This document shows, piece after piece, positions 1 to 10,838 of a DNA stretch of 64,000 nucleotides (positions are counted from its first letter, which is position 1; each line of letters opens with the position of its first letter). The position numbers were made by a program, and so were the translations under genes. The notes under the pieces were generated by a model. The model made no database searches. It saw only the letters and a program-made list of their open reading frames with translations, and was not told the origin of the DNA. The DNA comes from Nocardia otitidiscaviarum NBRC 14405 (lineage in GTDB: Bacteria > Actinomycetota > Actinomycetes > Mycobacteriales > Mycobacteriaceae), in assembly GCF_000308635.1 (NCBI RefSeq), contig NZ_BAGD01000043.1, forward strand, positions 19,369 through 83,368, read 5' to 3'.

Positions 1-771
1 CGGGTCTTCGCGCTCGGCGACTTCGGGGCCTGGGAACACGTGCCCTCGGGGCGGCGGTACTTCGACGTGGTGAACAAGGCCGCGCGGCGCGTGGATCTGA
101 CCGTGTACTTCCTGGACGGCAATCACGACAAGAGTTCGCTGGTGCACGAGTTGTACGGGGAGAAGCTCGACGACGAGGGATTTCTGCGGTGCCGCAGCAA
201 TCTGCGCTACGCCCCGCGCGGACACCGGTGGACGTGGGCGGACACCCGCTTCGCGGCCTTCGGTGGGGCGTACTCGGTGGACAAGCAGCGCCGCCTGCAG
301 TGGGAGGCGCAGCGCGCGGCGAAGGGCGAGCGGCGGCGCGCCCGTGGTTCCCGCCGCGTCCGTCACACCGCCGGGACGCTGTGGTTCCCGGAGGAGCAGA
401 TGACCGACGCCGAACTCGACGCCCTGCTCGACGCCGACAGCTCACCGGTGGACGTGCTGTTCACCCACGACAAGCCCCGCGCCGCCGCGCCGGATTTCGA
501 CCGCAAGAAACACCCGGACTGCCTACCGAACCAGGACCGCATCCAGCGCGCGGTCGAAACTCTGCGCCCCGCGGTCCTGTTCCACGGCCATTTCCACTAC
601 CGCTACACCGACCACATCAGCCTCGGCGACGACGAGTGGACCCGCGTCGAGGGCCTGGCCGCCGACCCGGACGCCTCCCCGCGCCCGGATTATCACCGCG
701 ACGATTCCTGGTACGTACTGCCGCTGCCACACGCGCGCGACAGCGAGGAGACTTCCCGCGCGGCGAGCTGA
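1..771 (+). CDS. Metallophosphoesterase, 5' end cut off by the window
   Basis: The reading frame is open from the first base, so the true start lies upstream. GTG at 40 is only an internal codon, because the residues before it already look like family sequence (GDFGAWEH). Calcineurin-like metallophosphoesterase motifs appear in order: GDFG near the window edge, DGNHD, FTHDKP and HGHFHYRY. These supply the Asp, Asn-His and two later His residues that bind the two metals. The first D-x-H motif must lie outside the window. The 256 visible residues contain no membrane segment or signal peptide. The gene converges on pncA, so the two do not share a transcript. The substrate cannot be told from sequence; phosphomonoester or phosphodiester hydrolysis is the family activity. 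Confidence 0.85.
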   Translation, partial: RVFALGDFGAWEHVPSGRRYFDVVNKAARRVDLTVYFLDGNHDKSSLVHELYGEKLDDEGFLRCRSNLRYAPRGHRWTWADTRFAAFGGAYSVDKQRRLQWEAQRAAKGERRRARGSRRVRHTAGTLWFPEEQMTDAELDALLDADSSPVDVLFTHDKPRAAAPDFDRKKHPDCLPNQDRIQRAVETLRPAVLFHGHFHYRYTDHISLGDDEWTRVEGLAADPDASPRPDYHRDDSWYVLPLPHARDSEETSRAAS

Positions 772-839
772 CGAGCCGGCCGCAGGCGCATCGGCTCCCG
801 CGCGGGATCCGGCTGCCGACGTCACGCTGCGCAGGGCTG

Positions 840-892
840 CGCTGCGGCGTTGTCCACGGCTTCGCCGCGCTGCGGCGTTGTCCGCGGCTTCG
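840..892. repeat. Two-copy imperfect tandem repeat between convergent genes
   Basis: A 25-bp unit at 840-864 (core GCTGCGGCGTTGTCC followed by RCGGCTTCG) recurs at 868-892 with one substitution, a period of 28 bp. It fills most of the gap between the stops of the phosphoesterase and pncA and ends six bases before the pncA stop. No clear hairpin with a T-run is present, so it is not an obvious terminator. Confidence 0.7.
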
Positions 893-897
893 GTGAC

Positions 898-1464
898 TCA
901 GTTCTCCAGCGTGCCCGCCAGCTCCACCCCGGCGGCGCGCAGCTGTTCCAGCGCACGGTCGGCGGTCTCGGGTGCGACCGCGGCGGTGAGGCCCAGTAGC
1001 ACTCGCGTGTCGAACCCGGCGGCGCGGGCGTCCAGGGCGGTCGCGCGGACGCAGTGGTCGGTGGCGATACCGCACACGTCCACGGTGTCGATGCCGTGGT
1101 CGCGCAGCCAGTCCGCGAGGGGGGTGCCGTCCTCGGCGCTGCCCTCGAAACCGGAGTAGGCCGCGCTATAGGCGCCCTTGGAGAACACCTGCTCGATGCG
1201 GCTGGTGTCGAGGTTGGGGTGGAAGTGCGCACCCGGCGTATCCGCGCGGCAGTGCGGCGGCCAGGTGTCCAGGTAGTCGGGCGTATCGGAGAAATGCGGT
1301 CCGGGATCGATGTGGAAGTCGCGGGTGGCCACGACGGCGGCGTAGTCGGAGACGCCGAGGTACTCGGTGATCCGGTCCGCCACCGCCGCCCCGCCCGTGA
1401 CGGCCAGCGATCCGCCCTCGCAGAAATCGTTCTGTACATCGACGACGATCAGGGCTCGGCTCAT
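898..1464 (-). CDS. pncA: Nicotinamidase/pyrazinamidase PncA
   Basis: PncA hydrolyses nicotinamide to nicotinate, feeding NAD salvage; in mycobacteria the same enzyme activates pyrazinamide. The 188-residue product is close to the 186 residues of the tuberculosis enzyme. Catalytic Asp is in VVDVQNDF near the N-terminus, the lysine in FSKGAYS, and the nucleophile Cys in GIATDHCVRATALDA. The metal site Asp/His cluster appears as TRDFHIDPGPHFSD. ATG at 1464 is chosen over upstream codons because a GGGAGG ribosome site lies seven bases before it and MSRALIVVDVQ is the normal start. It follows pncB on the same strand after 96 bp, so pncB-pncA is a likely NAD-salvage operon ending in the enzyme that supplies PncB's substrate. 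Confidence 0.95.
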   Translation of the reverse strand: MSRALIVVDVQNDFCEGGSLAVTGGAAVADRITEYLGVSDYAAVVATRDFHIDPGPHFSDTPDYLDTWPPHCRADTPGAHFHPNLDTSRIEQVFSKGAYSAAYSGFEGSAEDGTPLADWLRDHGIDTVDVCGIATDHCVRATALDARAAGFDTRVLLGLTAAVAPETADRALEQLRAAGVELAGTLEN

Positions 1465-1560
1465 GGGGCGACCTCCCGGTTGAACTGCGGCGGTGCTGCC
1501 TGCGCTATGCATTCTGCCGCCCGGGCGGGCAGGGGTCCATGCGGCGTGCGCCGCACCGGC

Positions 1561-2874
1561 TCAGCGGAGGAAGGTCGTCGGAATCGCCGGATCGCCCACC
1601 GACAGCTTCAACCCCTCCCACGGCAGGCTGACCAGCGCCTTGGCCAGCCGCTCCCGGCTGTCGCCCAGGGCGGGATCGCCGACCACCTCGCCGCCGCGCA
1701 CCAGCGGCGTCTGCAGATCGCGCACCTCGAAACCGTTGGGGGCCGGGCGTTCTCCGGCAGCCGGGTAGACGATCTCCTCCACCATGGTTCCGGTGCGCCG
1801 GGACAGCCGCACCGCGCGCTTGGTGCCGCCCCGGGATTCCTTGTGCGAGCTGCGTTTCGCCACCGGCACGCCCTCGACCTCCACCAGCTTGTAGACCATG
1901 CCCGCGGTGGGCGCGCCGGAACCGGTGACCAGGGAGGTGCCCACGCCGTAGGCGTCGACGGGTTCGGCGCGCAGTGCCGCGATGGCGTATTCGTCCAGGT
2001 CTCCGGACACCACGATCTTGGTGCGGGTCGCGCCGAGCGCGTCCAGCTGTTCGCGCACCTGCCGGGCCAGCACCCCCAGATCGCCGGAATCGATACGCAC
2101 GCCGCCCAATTCGGGTCCGGCCACCTCGATGGCGGTGGCCACGCCGCGGGTGATGTCGAAGGTGTCCACCAGCAGGGTGGTGCCGACGCCGAGCGCGTCC
2201 ACCTGACTGCGGAAGGCCGCCGCCTCGTGCGCGCCGTCCGCCCCGCTGTGCAGCAGCGTGAAGGCGTGCGCGCTGGTACCCGCGCTGGGCACGCCGAAGG
2301 CGCGGGCGGCCTCCAGGTTCGAGGTGGCGTCGAATCCGGCCAGGTAGGCGGCGCGGGCGCTGGCGGGCGCGGCGAGTTCGTGGGTGCGCCGCGAGCCCAT
2401 CTCGATCAGGGTGCGGCCCCCGGCGGCGCTCACCATGCGGGCGGCGGCCGCGGCGATGGCGCTGTCGTGGTTGTAGATCGACAGGATGAGCGTTTCCAGC
2501 AGGACGCATTCGGCGAAACTGCCGCGCACGGTGAGGATGGGGGAGCCGGGGAAGAACAGTTCGCCCTCGGGGTAGCCGTCGATATCGCCGCCGAAGCGGT
2601 AGTCGCGCAGCCACGCCACGGTATCCGCGTCCAGGAAGCGCTCGACCACCGCGAGTTCCGCCGCACCGAAACGGAAGTCGCGCAGTGCGTCGAGCAGCCG
2701 CCCGGTACCCGCGACCACGCCGTAGCGCCGCCCGTGCGGCAAGCGCCGGGCGAATACCTCGAAGGTGCAGCGCCGGTGTGCCGATCCGTCGGCCAGCGCC
2801 GCCGCCAGCATGGTCAGCTCGTACTGGTCGGTCAGCAGTGCGGTGCTGGAAGGAGTCCCGTTCACCGTGTCCAT
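1561..2874 (-). CDS. pncB: Nicotinate phosphoribosyltransferase PncB
   Basis: PncB converts nicotinate and PRPP to nicotinate mononucleotide, the committed Preiss-Handler step to NAD. The 437-residue length matches the family, and the N-terminus ([11 protein letters not shown]) and the RIDSGDLG motif are characteristic. ATG at 2874 gives this normal N-terminus; the frame stays open upstream but that translation looks non-coding and the ribosome site is weak (GGGCAAG). The neighbouring clpS gene is divergent, exactly as Rv1330c and Rv1331 are in M. tuberculosis. Just after the stop, 1540-1555 forms a 7-bp inverted repeat (TGCGGCG/CGCCGCA), possibly a weak attenuator before pncA. Confidence 0.95.
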   Translation of the reverse strand: MDTVNGTPSSTALLTDQYELTMLAAALADGSAHRRCTFEVFARRLPHGRRYGVVAGTGRLLDALRDFRFGAAELAVVERFLDADTVAWLRDYRFGGDIDGYPEGELFFPGSPILTVRGSFAECVLLETLILSIYNHDSAIAAAAARMVSAAGGRTLIEMGSRRTHELAAPASARAAYLAGFDATSNLEAARAFGVPSAGTSAHAFTLLHSGADGAHEAAAFRSQVDALGVGTTLLVDTFDITRGVATAIEVAGPELGGVRIDSGDLGVLARQVREQLDALGATRTKIVVSGDLDEYAIAALRAEPVDAYGVGTSLVTGSGAPTAGMVYKLVEVEGVPVAKRSSHKESRGGTKRAVRLSRRTGTMVEEIVYPAAGERPAPNGFEVRDLQTPLVRGGEVVGDPALGDSRERLAKALVSLPWEGLKLSVGDPAIPTTFLR

Positions 2875-3034
2875 CTTGCCCGGTGTGGTGGCATCGTCTC
2901 GGCACTGCGCCCAGCGGTGGGAGCCGTGTCCGGCATGCCGGTGCTGTCGTGCGTGGCCGCGCGTGTTGCGGGGGAATCCACGGCGTGTTGTGGTGACTGT
3001 TGTTTCTCCGGGGTCAAGTCGTACCCTGGGTGTT

Positions 3035-3391
3035 ATGGGTCTGTGCATAGAAGACGCTGTCCGGATCGCCGCCGGTCCGGTCGGCGCGAACCTGACACTG
3101 TCGGCGGCGCAGGCGACCCCCGAGGCGGTCGAGTACACCGAGATCCTGGAGGCCGAGGACCGGCCGTGGGTGACCGTGGTCTGGGACGATCCGGTCAATC
3201 TCATGCACTACGTCACCTACATCTTCCAGAAGCTGTTCGGCTACAGCAAAGGTAAGGCAACCGAGCTGATGCTCAAGGTGCACAACGAGGGCAAGGCCGT
3301 GGTGTCCTCCGGGTCGCGGGACAAGATGGAACACGACGTACAGCGCCTGCACGCGGCCGGACTGTGGGCGACCATGCAGCGTGACGACTGA
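3035..3391 (+). CDS. clpS: ClpS, ATP-dependent Clp protease adaptor
   Basis: ClpS delivers N-degron substrates to the ClpC-type unfoldase of the Clp protease in the cytoplasm. The core ([35 protein letters not shown] and the C-terminal [10 protein letters not shown]) is the standard fold with the Asn-Leu-Met region that lines the N-end pocket. The start is uncertain: ATG at 3035 is the only ATG/GTG between about 3032 and the conserved core, but it has no clear ribosome site and yields a roughly 45-residue N-terminal extension. The tail overlaps the next gene by 11 bases, indicating translational coupling. Position and order match Rv1331. Confidence 0.92.
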   Translation: MGLCIEDAVRIAAGPVGANLTLSAAQATPEAVEYTEILEAEDRPWVTVVWDDPVNLMHYVTYIFQKLFGYSKGKATELMLKVHNEGKAVVSSGSRDKMEHDVQRLHAAGLWATMQRDD

Positions 3392-3983
3392 TCCGGACGA
3401 CTACGGTAGGCCCGTGCGGAAGTGGAGCAGGAAGAACTCCCTGAGCGGGCCGAAACTACGCTCGGAAATGGACGCCCACGAGGCGGAGGTATTGCGTTCC
3501 CTCGTCGGCGCGGTCACGGGGCTGCTGACCGAACGGGCGGGTGAGGCCCCCGAGGACGATCTCGCGGCCCTCACCGGGCTACAGATGGGCAATGCCGCCC
3601 CGCCGGACGATCCCCGGCTGCGCCGCCTGCTGCCCGACTTCCACCGCCCCGAACCCGGTTCTCCCGACGCCGACCGCGCCGACCTCAACAGTGCGCTGCG
3701 CAGCCTGCACGAACCCGACATCATCGAGGCCAAGGTCACGGCCGGACAGGTGGTCCTCGACACCGTTCCGGCGCAGGGCGGGAAGATCAACCTCTCGCCC
3801 GAGCAGGCCGATGCCTGGCTGACCTCGCTCAACGACATCCGGCTCGCCCTCGGCACCGCCCTGGGCATCGACGCCGACACGCCCGACATGCTGGACCCGG
3901 ACGATCCCCGGGCCCCGCACCTGGACGTCTACCACTGGCTGACCTGGATGCAGGACTCGCTGCTGCAGGCCCTGGCTCCCTGA
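3381..3983 (+). CDS. DUF2017 family protein (Rv1332-like)
   Basis: A soluble 200-residue protein of unknown function, always found next to clpS in mycolic-acid bacteria. Recognisable family features are the basic start RKWSR, the segment [14 protein letters not shown], and RLLPDFHRP. Two starts are possible: GTG at 3381, which overlaps clpS, and GTG at 3414, which gives the M-R-K-W start common in the family. No membrane segment, signal peptide or catalytic motif is visible. Conserved clustering with ClpS and the downstream P1 peptidase suggests a link to protein turnover, but this is only an inference from context. Confidence 0.85.
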   Translation: MTTDPDDYGRPVRKWSRKNSLSGPKLRSEMDAHEAEVLRSLVGAVTGLLTERAGEAPEDDLAALTGLQMGNAAPPDDPRLRRLLPDFHRPEPGSPDADRADLNSALRSLHEPDIIEAKVTAGQVVLDTVPAQGGKINLSPEQADAWLTSLNDIRLALGTALGIDADTPDMLDPDDPRAPHLDVYHWLTWMQDSLLQALAP

Positions 3984-4000
3984 CCGCGGGCACCGCTAGC

Positions 4001-5074
4001 GTGGGCGGTGTGAACACGGCTGCGGGACCGCGCGATTCGCTCACCGATGTGACCGGCCTGCTGGTCGGGCACCATCACGTGCTCGACGCCGACGCCACCC
4101 TGGGCTCCGGTGCGGCGACCGGCTGCACCGTGGTGCGCGCGCCGGGCGGTGCGGTCGCGGCCGTGGACGTGCGCGGCGGCGGTCCCGGTACGCGGGAGAC
4201 CGATCTGCTCGATCCGTCGAATACCGTGCGCCAGGCCAACGCGATACTGCTGACCGGCGGCAGCGCCTACGGTCTGGCCGCCGCCGACGGCGTGATGCGC
4301 TGGCACGAGGAACACGGCGAGGGCATTCCGATGGATCCCGCCGACCCGAGCCGAGTGGTGCCGATCGTGCCCAGCGCGGTGATCTTCGATCTTCCGGTGG
4401 GGGCGTGGAATATTCGGCCCACCGCCGACTTCGGCTTCCTGGCCGCCGAGGCGGCCGCCGTGGATTTCGCGCGCGGGTCGGTGGGTGCGGGCGTCGGCGC
4501 GCGGGCCGGGTCGATCAAGGGCGGAATCGGCACCGCCAGTGTGCGTTTCACCGACGGACCGGCCGCCGGGGTCACCGTGGGCGCACTCGTGGTCGCCAAT
4601 CCGGTGGGTTCGGTCTTCGACCCGCGCACCGGATTGCCGTGGGGCGCGGGCACGGACGGTCCCGACTATTTCGGTCTGCGGCCCGCCACCGCCGAACAGC
4701 TCGCCGCCGCCAACGCCCTGCCGGTGAAGGGCACTGTGCTCAATACCACCATCGGCGTGGTGGCCACCGACGCCGACCTCGGCCCGGCCGCCTGCCGCCG
4801 CCTGGCCACCACCGGTCACGACGGCCTGGCCCGCGCCATCCGCCCGGTCCACTCCCCGCTGGACGGCGATACCCTGTTCGCCCTCGCCACCGGTACCGTG
4901 CAGGCCGCCGACCAGGGCGTTCGCCTGCCGCCCGCCTTCGGGGCGGAACTGCTGATCCTGGATCAGCTCTGCACGGCCGCGGCCGTCTGCGTCGAGCGCG
5001 CGGTGGTCGACGCCATCCGCAGCGCCACCGCCGTCGCGGGCGTTCCGGCCTACGCCGACCTGTTCCCGGGCTGA
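4001..5074 (+). CDS. P1 family peptidase (DmpA/Rv1333-like)
   Basis: P1 peptidases are N-terminal-nucleophile hydrolases that self-cleave into two chains and act as aminopeptidases on small peptides or amides. Family marks are the start SLTDVTGLLVGHHHV, the glycine-rich VDVRGGGPGTRETDLL, LLTGGSAYGLAAADGVMRW and the ANPVG stretch followed by a second-half segment (NTTIGVVATDADLG) that contains the expected cleavage region. At 357 residues it is full length. GTG at 4001 or 4010 could start translation. It begins 17 bases after the DUF2017 stop, in the same order as Rv1333, so it is probably co-transcribed with clpS. The in vivo substrate is unknown. Confidence 0.88.
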   Translation: MGGVNTAAGPRDSLTDVTGLLVGHHHVLDADATLGSGAATGCTVVRAPGGAVAAVDVRGGGPGTRETDLLDPSNTVRQANAILLTGGSAYGLAAADGVMRWHEEHGEGIPMDPADPSRVVPIVPSAVIFDLPVGAWNIRPTADFGFLAAEAAAVDFARGSVGAGVGARAGSIKGGIGTASVRFTDGPAAGVTVGALVVANPVGSVFDPRTGLPWGAGTDGPDYFGLRPATAEQLAAANALPVKGTVLNTTIGVVATDADLGPAACRRLATTGHDGLARAIRPVHSPLDGDTLFALATGTVQAADQGVRLPPAFGAELLILDQLCTAAAVCVERAVVDAIRSATAVAGVPAYADLFPG

Positions 5075-5160
5075 CCGCCCGCGCCTCCCCGGTTCCGGTT
5101 CGTCGGGAATAGCCGCATATTCTCGACTGTTGAGGGCCGGTGAGCGGAAGGAATGCGACA

Positions 5161-5586
5161 GTGCTGGTGATCAAGGCCGACCTCGTCGACAAGATGGTGG
5201 CGCACGCGCGCGCCGATCACCCCGATGAGGCGTGCGGTGTCATCGCCGGTCCGGAGGGTTCCGATCGTCCCGAGCGGTTCATCGCCATGATCAACGCCGA
5301 GCGCTCGCCCACCTTCTACCGGTTCGATTCCGCCGAACAGCTGCGGGTGTGGCGTGAGATGGACGACCGCGACGAGGCACCCGTGGTCATCTACCATTCG
5401 CACACCGCCACCGAGGCCTACCCGAGCCGCACCGACGTCTCGTTCGCCTCCGAACCCGACGCCCACTACGTGCTGGTCTCCACCCGCGACCCCGAACAGC
5501 ACGAACTGCGCAGCTACCGCATCATCGACGGCCGGGTCACCGAGGAGCCGGTTCAGGTCGTCGCCGACTACGCGGTGGACGTCTGA
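5161..5586 (+). CDS. mec: Mec, JAMM-type CysO-cysteine peptidase
   Basis: Mec releases newly made cysteine from the CysO-cysteine adduct in the CysM/CysO/Mec pathway. The zinc JAMM signature is complete: Glu in DEACGVIAG and HSHTATEAYPSRTD giving His-x-His, Ser and Asp. GTG at 5161 is preferred over GTG at 5140 because GGAAGG lies nine bases upstream, giving 141 residues against about 146 in M. tuberculosis. It directly precedes cysO and cysM, the order Rv1334-Rv1336. Because this CysO ends in Gly-Gly-Ala, Mec is also the obvious candidate for removing the last residue before activation (inference). Confidence 0.93.
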   Translation: MLVIKADLVDKMVAHARADHPDEACGVIAGPEGSDRPERFIAMINAERSPTFYRFDSAEQLRVWREMDDRDEAPVVIYHSHTATEAYPSRTDVSFASEPDAHYVLVSTRDPEQHELRSYRIIDGRVTEEPVQVVADYAVDV

Positions 5587-5633
5587 GCATTCCCCGCGCG
5601 ACCACGCCAGCAGGAAACGAGCAAGGAGCACCC

Positions 5634-6876
<1,243 letters not shown>

Positions 6877-6887
6877 CGCGCCCGGTA

Positions 6888-6905
6888 CGCTCGAAGATAC
6901 GAGCG
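6888..6905 (+). other. Short inverted repeat in the cysM-rhomboid gap
   Basis: CGCTCG and CGAGCG face each other around AAGATA, 12 bases after the cysM stop. The stem is six base pairs with a six-base loop and no T-run, so it may be a weak pause or attenuator. The following gene has its own strong AGGAGG ribosome site. Confidence 0.4.
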
Positions 6906-6922
6906 TTCTAGGAGGTCGTGCC

Positions 6923-7627
6923 ATGAGCGGCGGTGCCGGCATGGGTGCGTCGTTCGATCCGGACCGGATCGGGCGACTGCGCGGACAGCTGACCAACCCC
7001 GAGACCAGCACGCGGGGATCCGCGGCGCTGAAGCTGTTGTGGCAGCGCGCCATTGCGATAATTCTTGCGTTTACCGCGCTTCTCTACGGGGTAGAGGGCG
7101 TGGATTCGGTAACGGGGCACAATCTCGATTACGAGGGTGTGCGCCCGCGCACCGACGAGGGCCTGGTCGGCATTCTGTTCGCCCCCGTACTGCACGCCAA
7201 TTGGGAGCACCTTTTCGGCAATACGGTGCCGGTGCTGGTTCTCGGCCTGCTCACGCTGCTCAGCGGAATCGGGCGCGGCTTGGCGGCGACGGCCATCATC
7301 TGGGTGATCGGTGGATTCGGCACCTGGCTCACCGGGGATGTGAATTCGGTGCACATCGGCGCTTCGGTGCTGGTGTTCGGCTGGCTCACCTATCTGATTT
7401 CCCGGGGCTTCTTCGCCCGGAACGCCACCCAGATCGTGATCGGTCTGGTGGTGGGGTTGCTGTACGGGTCCATCCTGGTGGGAGTGCTGCCGGGACAGGA
7501 CGGAATCTCTTGGCAAGGGCATCTTTTCGGGGCGATGGGTGGCCTGGTTGCCGGGTGGGTACTCTCTGGTGATGCACGTCGTCATCGTCGCGGGGCTAAC
7601 GCCGGCCGTCTCGCGTCGTCGGGGTGA
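6923..7627 (+). CDS. Rhomboid-family intramembrane serine protease (Rv1337-like)
   Basis: A 234-residue integral membrane protein with about six transmembrane stretches. Rhomboids cut substrates within the bilayer using a Ser-His dyad: the serine is in HIGASVLVFGWLTYLI and the histidine in SWQGHLFGAMGG, and the oxyanion-side HANWEHLFGN helix is present. ATG at 6923 has AGGAGG eight bases upstream. The gene follows cysM as Rv1337 follows Rv1336. A short basic cytosolic tail (DARRHRRGANAG) closes the protein. The substrate is unknown. Confidence 0.9.
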   Translation: MSGGAGMGASFDPDRIGRLRGQLTNPETSTRGSAALKLLWQRAIAIILAFTALLYGVEGVDSVTGHNLDYEGVRPRTDEGLVGILFAPVLHANWEHLFGNTVPVLVLGLLTLLSGIGRGLAATAIIWVIGGFGTWLTGDVNSVHIGASVLVFGWLTYLISRGFFARNATQIVIGLVVGLLYGSILVGVLPGQDGISWQGHLFGAMGGLVAGWVLSGDARRHRRGANAGRLASSG

Positions 7628-7695
7628 CAGCGGATCCGGTCGGCGATATGGGGGATCCCTCCTTGAATGAGACAGCAGCGTGGCAGCATGGGGGA

Positions 7696-8460
7696 ATGCG
7701 CCTCACAGTCGTCGGGTGTTCGGGCAGCGTGTCCGGCCCGGATTCGCCGGCGTCGGGATATCTGCTCACCGGCCCGGATATGACGCCCACCGTCATCGAT
7801 TTCGGTCCGGGTGTGCTGGGCGCGCTGCAAAAGTATCTGGATCCGGGTGAGGTCGACATCTTCCTCACGCATCTGCACGCCGACCATTGTCTGGATCTGC
7901 CCGGGCTGCTGGTGTGGCGTCGGTATCACCCCAATCCGCCGTCCGGCAAGGCGGTCGTGTACGGGCCGTCGGACACCTCGCTGCGGATCGGCAACGCCTC
8001 CGCCGAAATCGGCGGTGACTGCGACGACTGGTCCGATGTCATCGATATGCGGCAGTGGTCGGTCGGCGCACCCATCGCCTTCGGCCCCGGCCACACCGTC
8101 GAGGCCCGCCGCATGTTCCATCCGCCGGAGTCCTACGGTCTGCGCATCACCACCGCCACCGGGCGCACCCTCGTCTACACCGGTGACACCGCCCTCTGCG
8201 ACGAGGTGTACGAGCTGGCCCGCGGTGCGGACATCCTGCTCTCCGAGGCGTCCTGGACCCACGACCCGGCCAATCGCCCACCCGGCATTCACCTTTCGGG
8301 CACCGAGGCGGGCATGATCGCCGCCGAGGCGGGCGTCGGCGAGCTGCTGCTCACCCACATTCCCCCGTGGACCTCCCGCGAAGACGTGATCGCCGAGGCC
8401 AAGGCCGTCTTCACCGGCCCCGTCCACGCCGTGTCGCCCGGCGAGACCTTCGACATCTGA
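7696..8460 (+). CDS. Metallo-beta-lactamase-fold cyclic nucleotide phosphodiesterase (Rv1339-like)
   Basis: The product closely resembles Rv1339, an atypical class II cAMP phosphodiesterase. The metal site HLHADHCLDLPGL, the late YTGDTALCD and C-terminal LLTHIPPWTSREDVI are all present. ATG at 7696 gives the conserved start MRLTVVGCSGSVSGPDSPASGYLL; GTG at 7624 would add 24 poorly conserved residues. It has 254 residues and no export signal. In M. tuberculosis glutamate racemase (Rv1338, murI) lies between the rhomboid and this gene; here only 68 bases separate them. Confidence 0.9.
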   Translation: MRLTVVGCSGSVSGPDSPASGYLLTGPDMTPTVIDFGPGVLGALQKYLDPGEVDIFLTHLHADHCLDLPGLLVWRRYHPNPPSGKAVVYGPSDTSLRIGNASAEIGGDCDDWSDVIDMRQWSVGAPIAFGPGHTVEARRMFHPPESYGLRITTATGRTLVYTGDTALCDEVYELARGADILLSEASWTHDPANRPPGIHLSGTEAGMIAAEAGVGELLLTHIPPWTSREDVIAEAKAVFTGPVHAVSPGETFDI

Positions 8461-8501
8461 CCCACTGGGTCACCGAGTCCGCCGCGCACTAGGCTGTGTC
8501 C

Positions 8502-9265
<764 letters not shown>

Positions 9266-9269
<4 letters not shown>

Positions 9270-9874
9270 GCCGCCGCGTGCTGGTCGCCAGCCGCAATGC
9301 CAAGAAGCTCGCGGAGCTGCGCCGCATTCTCGACGAGGCGGGTATCGCGGGCATCGAGATCGTCGGCCTGAACGACGTGCCGCCCTACGACGAGGCTCCC
9401 GAGACCGGCGCGACCTTCGAGGAGAACGCCCTCGCCAAGGCCCGCGACGGTTTCGCCGCCACCGGATTGCCCTGTGTCGCGGACGATTCCGGTATCGCCG
9501 TGGACGCGCTGAACGGTATGCCGGGTGTGCTGTCGGCACGCTGGTCCGGTGTGCACGGCGATGACGAGGCCAACAACCGGCTGCTGCTGGCCCAGCTCGG
9601 CGACGTGCCCGACGAGCGCCGCGGCGCGCGCTTCGTCTCCGCCTGCGCCCTGGTCGGCGACGGCGTCGAAGAGGTGGTGCGCGGCGAGTGGCCGGGCGTC
9701 ATCAACCGAAAGCCGCTGGGTGACGGCGGTTTCGGCTACGACCCGCTGTTCGTCCCGGACGGCGGCACGGTCAGCGCGGCCGAACTCACCCCCGCCGAGA
9801 AGAACGCGGCGTCCCACCGCGGCCGCGCCCTGCGGCAGCTCCTCCCCGCCCTGGCGGCCCTGTCCGGGGCCTGA
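9266..9874 (+). CDS. rdgB: RdgB/HAM1 non-canonical purine NTP pyrophosphatase
   Basis: The enzyme hydrolyses dITP, dXTP and ITP to monophosphates and keeps deaminated purines out of DNA and RNA. HAM1 motifs are plain: [13 protein letters not shown] at the N-terminus, [33 protein letters not shown] and the C-terminal SHRGRAL. The product has 202 residues. GTG at 9266 overlaps the rph stop. It ends 14 bases before the stop of a convergent gene, leaving no room for a large terminator. Confidence 0.95.
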
Positions 9875-9887
9875 GCGCGGAGACGGC

Positions 9888-10280
9888 TCACAGACCGAAG
9901 GTGGTCTTCACCTCTCGGGTGCGCCTGTGCTCGAACACGAAGGAGAGGAAGGGAATGGTGCCCGCGAGGGCGGTGGCGAAGGTGGTCATGGGCTGCCAGC
10001 GGGCCTTGATCCCGAGGTCGATGGTGAAGACCAGGTAGAGCATGTAGAAGATGCCGTGGATCTGACCGATGTAGAACAGCCACTCGGGAGCGGTGCTGGA
10101 ATCCTCCAGCAGCACGTACTTGTAGATCATCTCGCCGGTGAGGACGAGCAGCCACAGGCCGGTGATCCAGGCCAGTACCCGGTAGCGCAGCAGCGCGCCG
10201 CGGATCTTCTCGGGTGCCGCGGCTCCGGCGGGGCGGGGCGCCAGGGTGGGGGTGTCGGCGGAGTTGTCGCGGGTGCTCAC
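9888..10280 (-). CDS. DUF3817 membrane protein (Rv1342c-like)
   Basis: A 130-residue protein with about three transmembrane helices (LAWITGLWLLVLTGEMIYKY; FYIGQIHGIFYMLYLVFTIDLG; TFATALAGTIPFLSFVFEH). The central GQIHGIFYMLYL block is the signature of DUF3817. The N-terminal 30 residues are soluble and rich in Ala and Pro. GTG at 10280 overlaps the stop of the upstream gene by four bases, so the two form an operon, as do Rv1343c and Rv1342c. Its function is unknown. Confidence 0.88.
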   Translation of the reverse strand: MSTRDNSADTPTLAPRPAGAAAPEKIRGALLRYRVLAWITGLWLLVLTGEMIYKYVLLEDSSTAPEWLFYIGQIHGIFYMLYLVFTIDLGIKARWQPMTTFATALAGTIPFLSFVFEHRRTREVKTTFGL

Positions 10281-10768
10281 CCGGCGCTCCTCTCGGTGTC
10301 GGGGCGCATGCCCGCACCGCGCATCTGCTCCTCGATATCGCGGGCGTGCAGGTCGGCCAGGTACTGGTTGTATTCGGCGAGGACGGGGTCCTCGTCGCGG
10401 GCGGCGGTGGGGCGCTCCGGCAGCAGGCCCGCCGGTATTTCGCGCGGTCCGGACCGCGCGGCGCGCCACGTCGCCAGGACGCCCCGGATACCGCCGCGTG
10501 CATCGGTGGTCTCGGTCCGCGGCGTCGGCTCGGATCGGTCGTCGGCCTCGGACCCGGCTTCGGCGTCGCGTTCCAACCGCACGAAGCGGAAATACGCCCA
10601 CAGCGCGAACCCGGCGAACAGCGGCCACTGCAGGGCGTAACCGAGGTTCTGCGCGGTGCCGTTGCCTGACTCGAATCGCGTCCACTGCCAGTAGCCGAGC
10701 CCCAGACAGGCCACGGCCGTCACGACCACCAGGATGATGAGCGCCGGGCGGCGGTGGGGAGCGGACAC
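10277..10768 (-). CDS. Small two-helix membrane protein (Rv1343c/LprD-like)
   Basis: A 163-residue protein with two N-terminal hydrophobic helices (ALIILVVVTAVACLGLGYWQW and LGYALQWPLFAGFALWAYFRF), followed by a charged cytosolic or periplasmic tail containing IPAGLLPERP and EYNQYLADLHA. GTG at 10768 gives the family start SAPHRRPAL; GTG at 10777 would add three residues and has a better-spaced purine stretch. The cysteine in helix one lies in AVACLG, loosely like a lipobox, which explains the LprD name in mycobacteria, but the second helix argues for a plain membrane protein. Confidence 0.8.
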   Translation of the reverse strand: MSAPHRRPALIILVVVTAVACLGLGYWQWTRFESGNGTAQNLGYALQWPLFAGFALWAYFRFVRLERDAEAGSEADDRSEPTPRTETTDARGGIRGVLATWRAARSGPREIPAGLLPERPTAARDEDPVLAEYNQYLADLHARDIEEQMRGAGMRPDTERSAG

Positions 10769-10785
10769 GCCCTCCACGGTACCCG

Positions 10786-10808
10786 CCTACTACGCACCCC
10801 GTAGTAGG
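10786..10808. repeat. Perfect 9-bp inverted repeat upstream of the LprD-like gene
   Basis: CCTACTACG and CGTAGTAGG flank CACCC, just before the start of the minus-strand membrane protein gene and 31 bases after the stop of the upstream dehydrogenase on that strand. It could be an operator for the small operon, a hairpin in its leader or the dehydrogenase terminator. No T-run follows. Confidence 0.6.
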
Positions 10809-10838
10809 CAGGTGGCGCAGCGGACACCGTGCCCGGGA

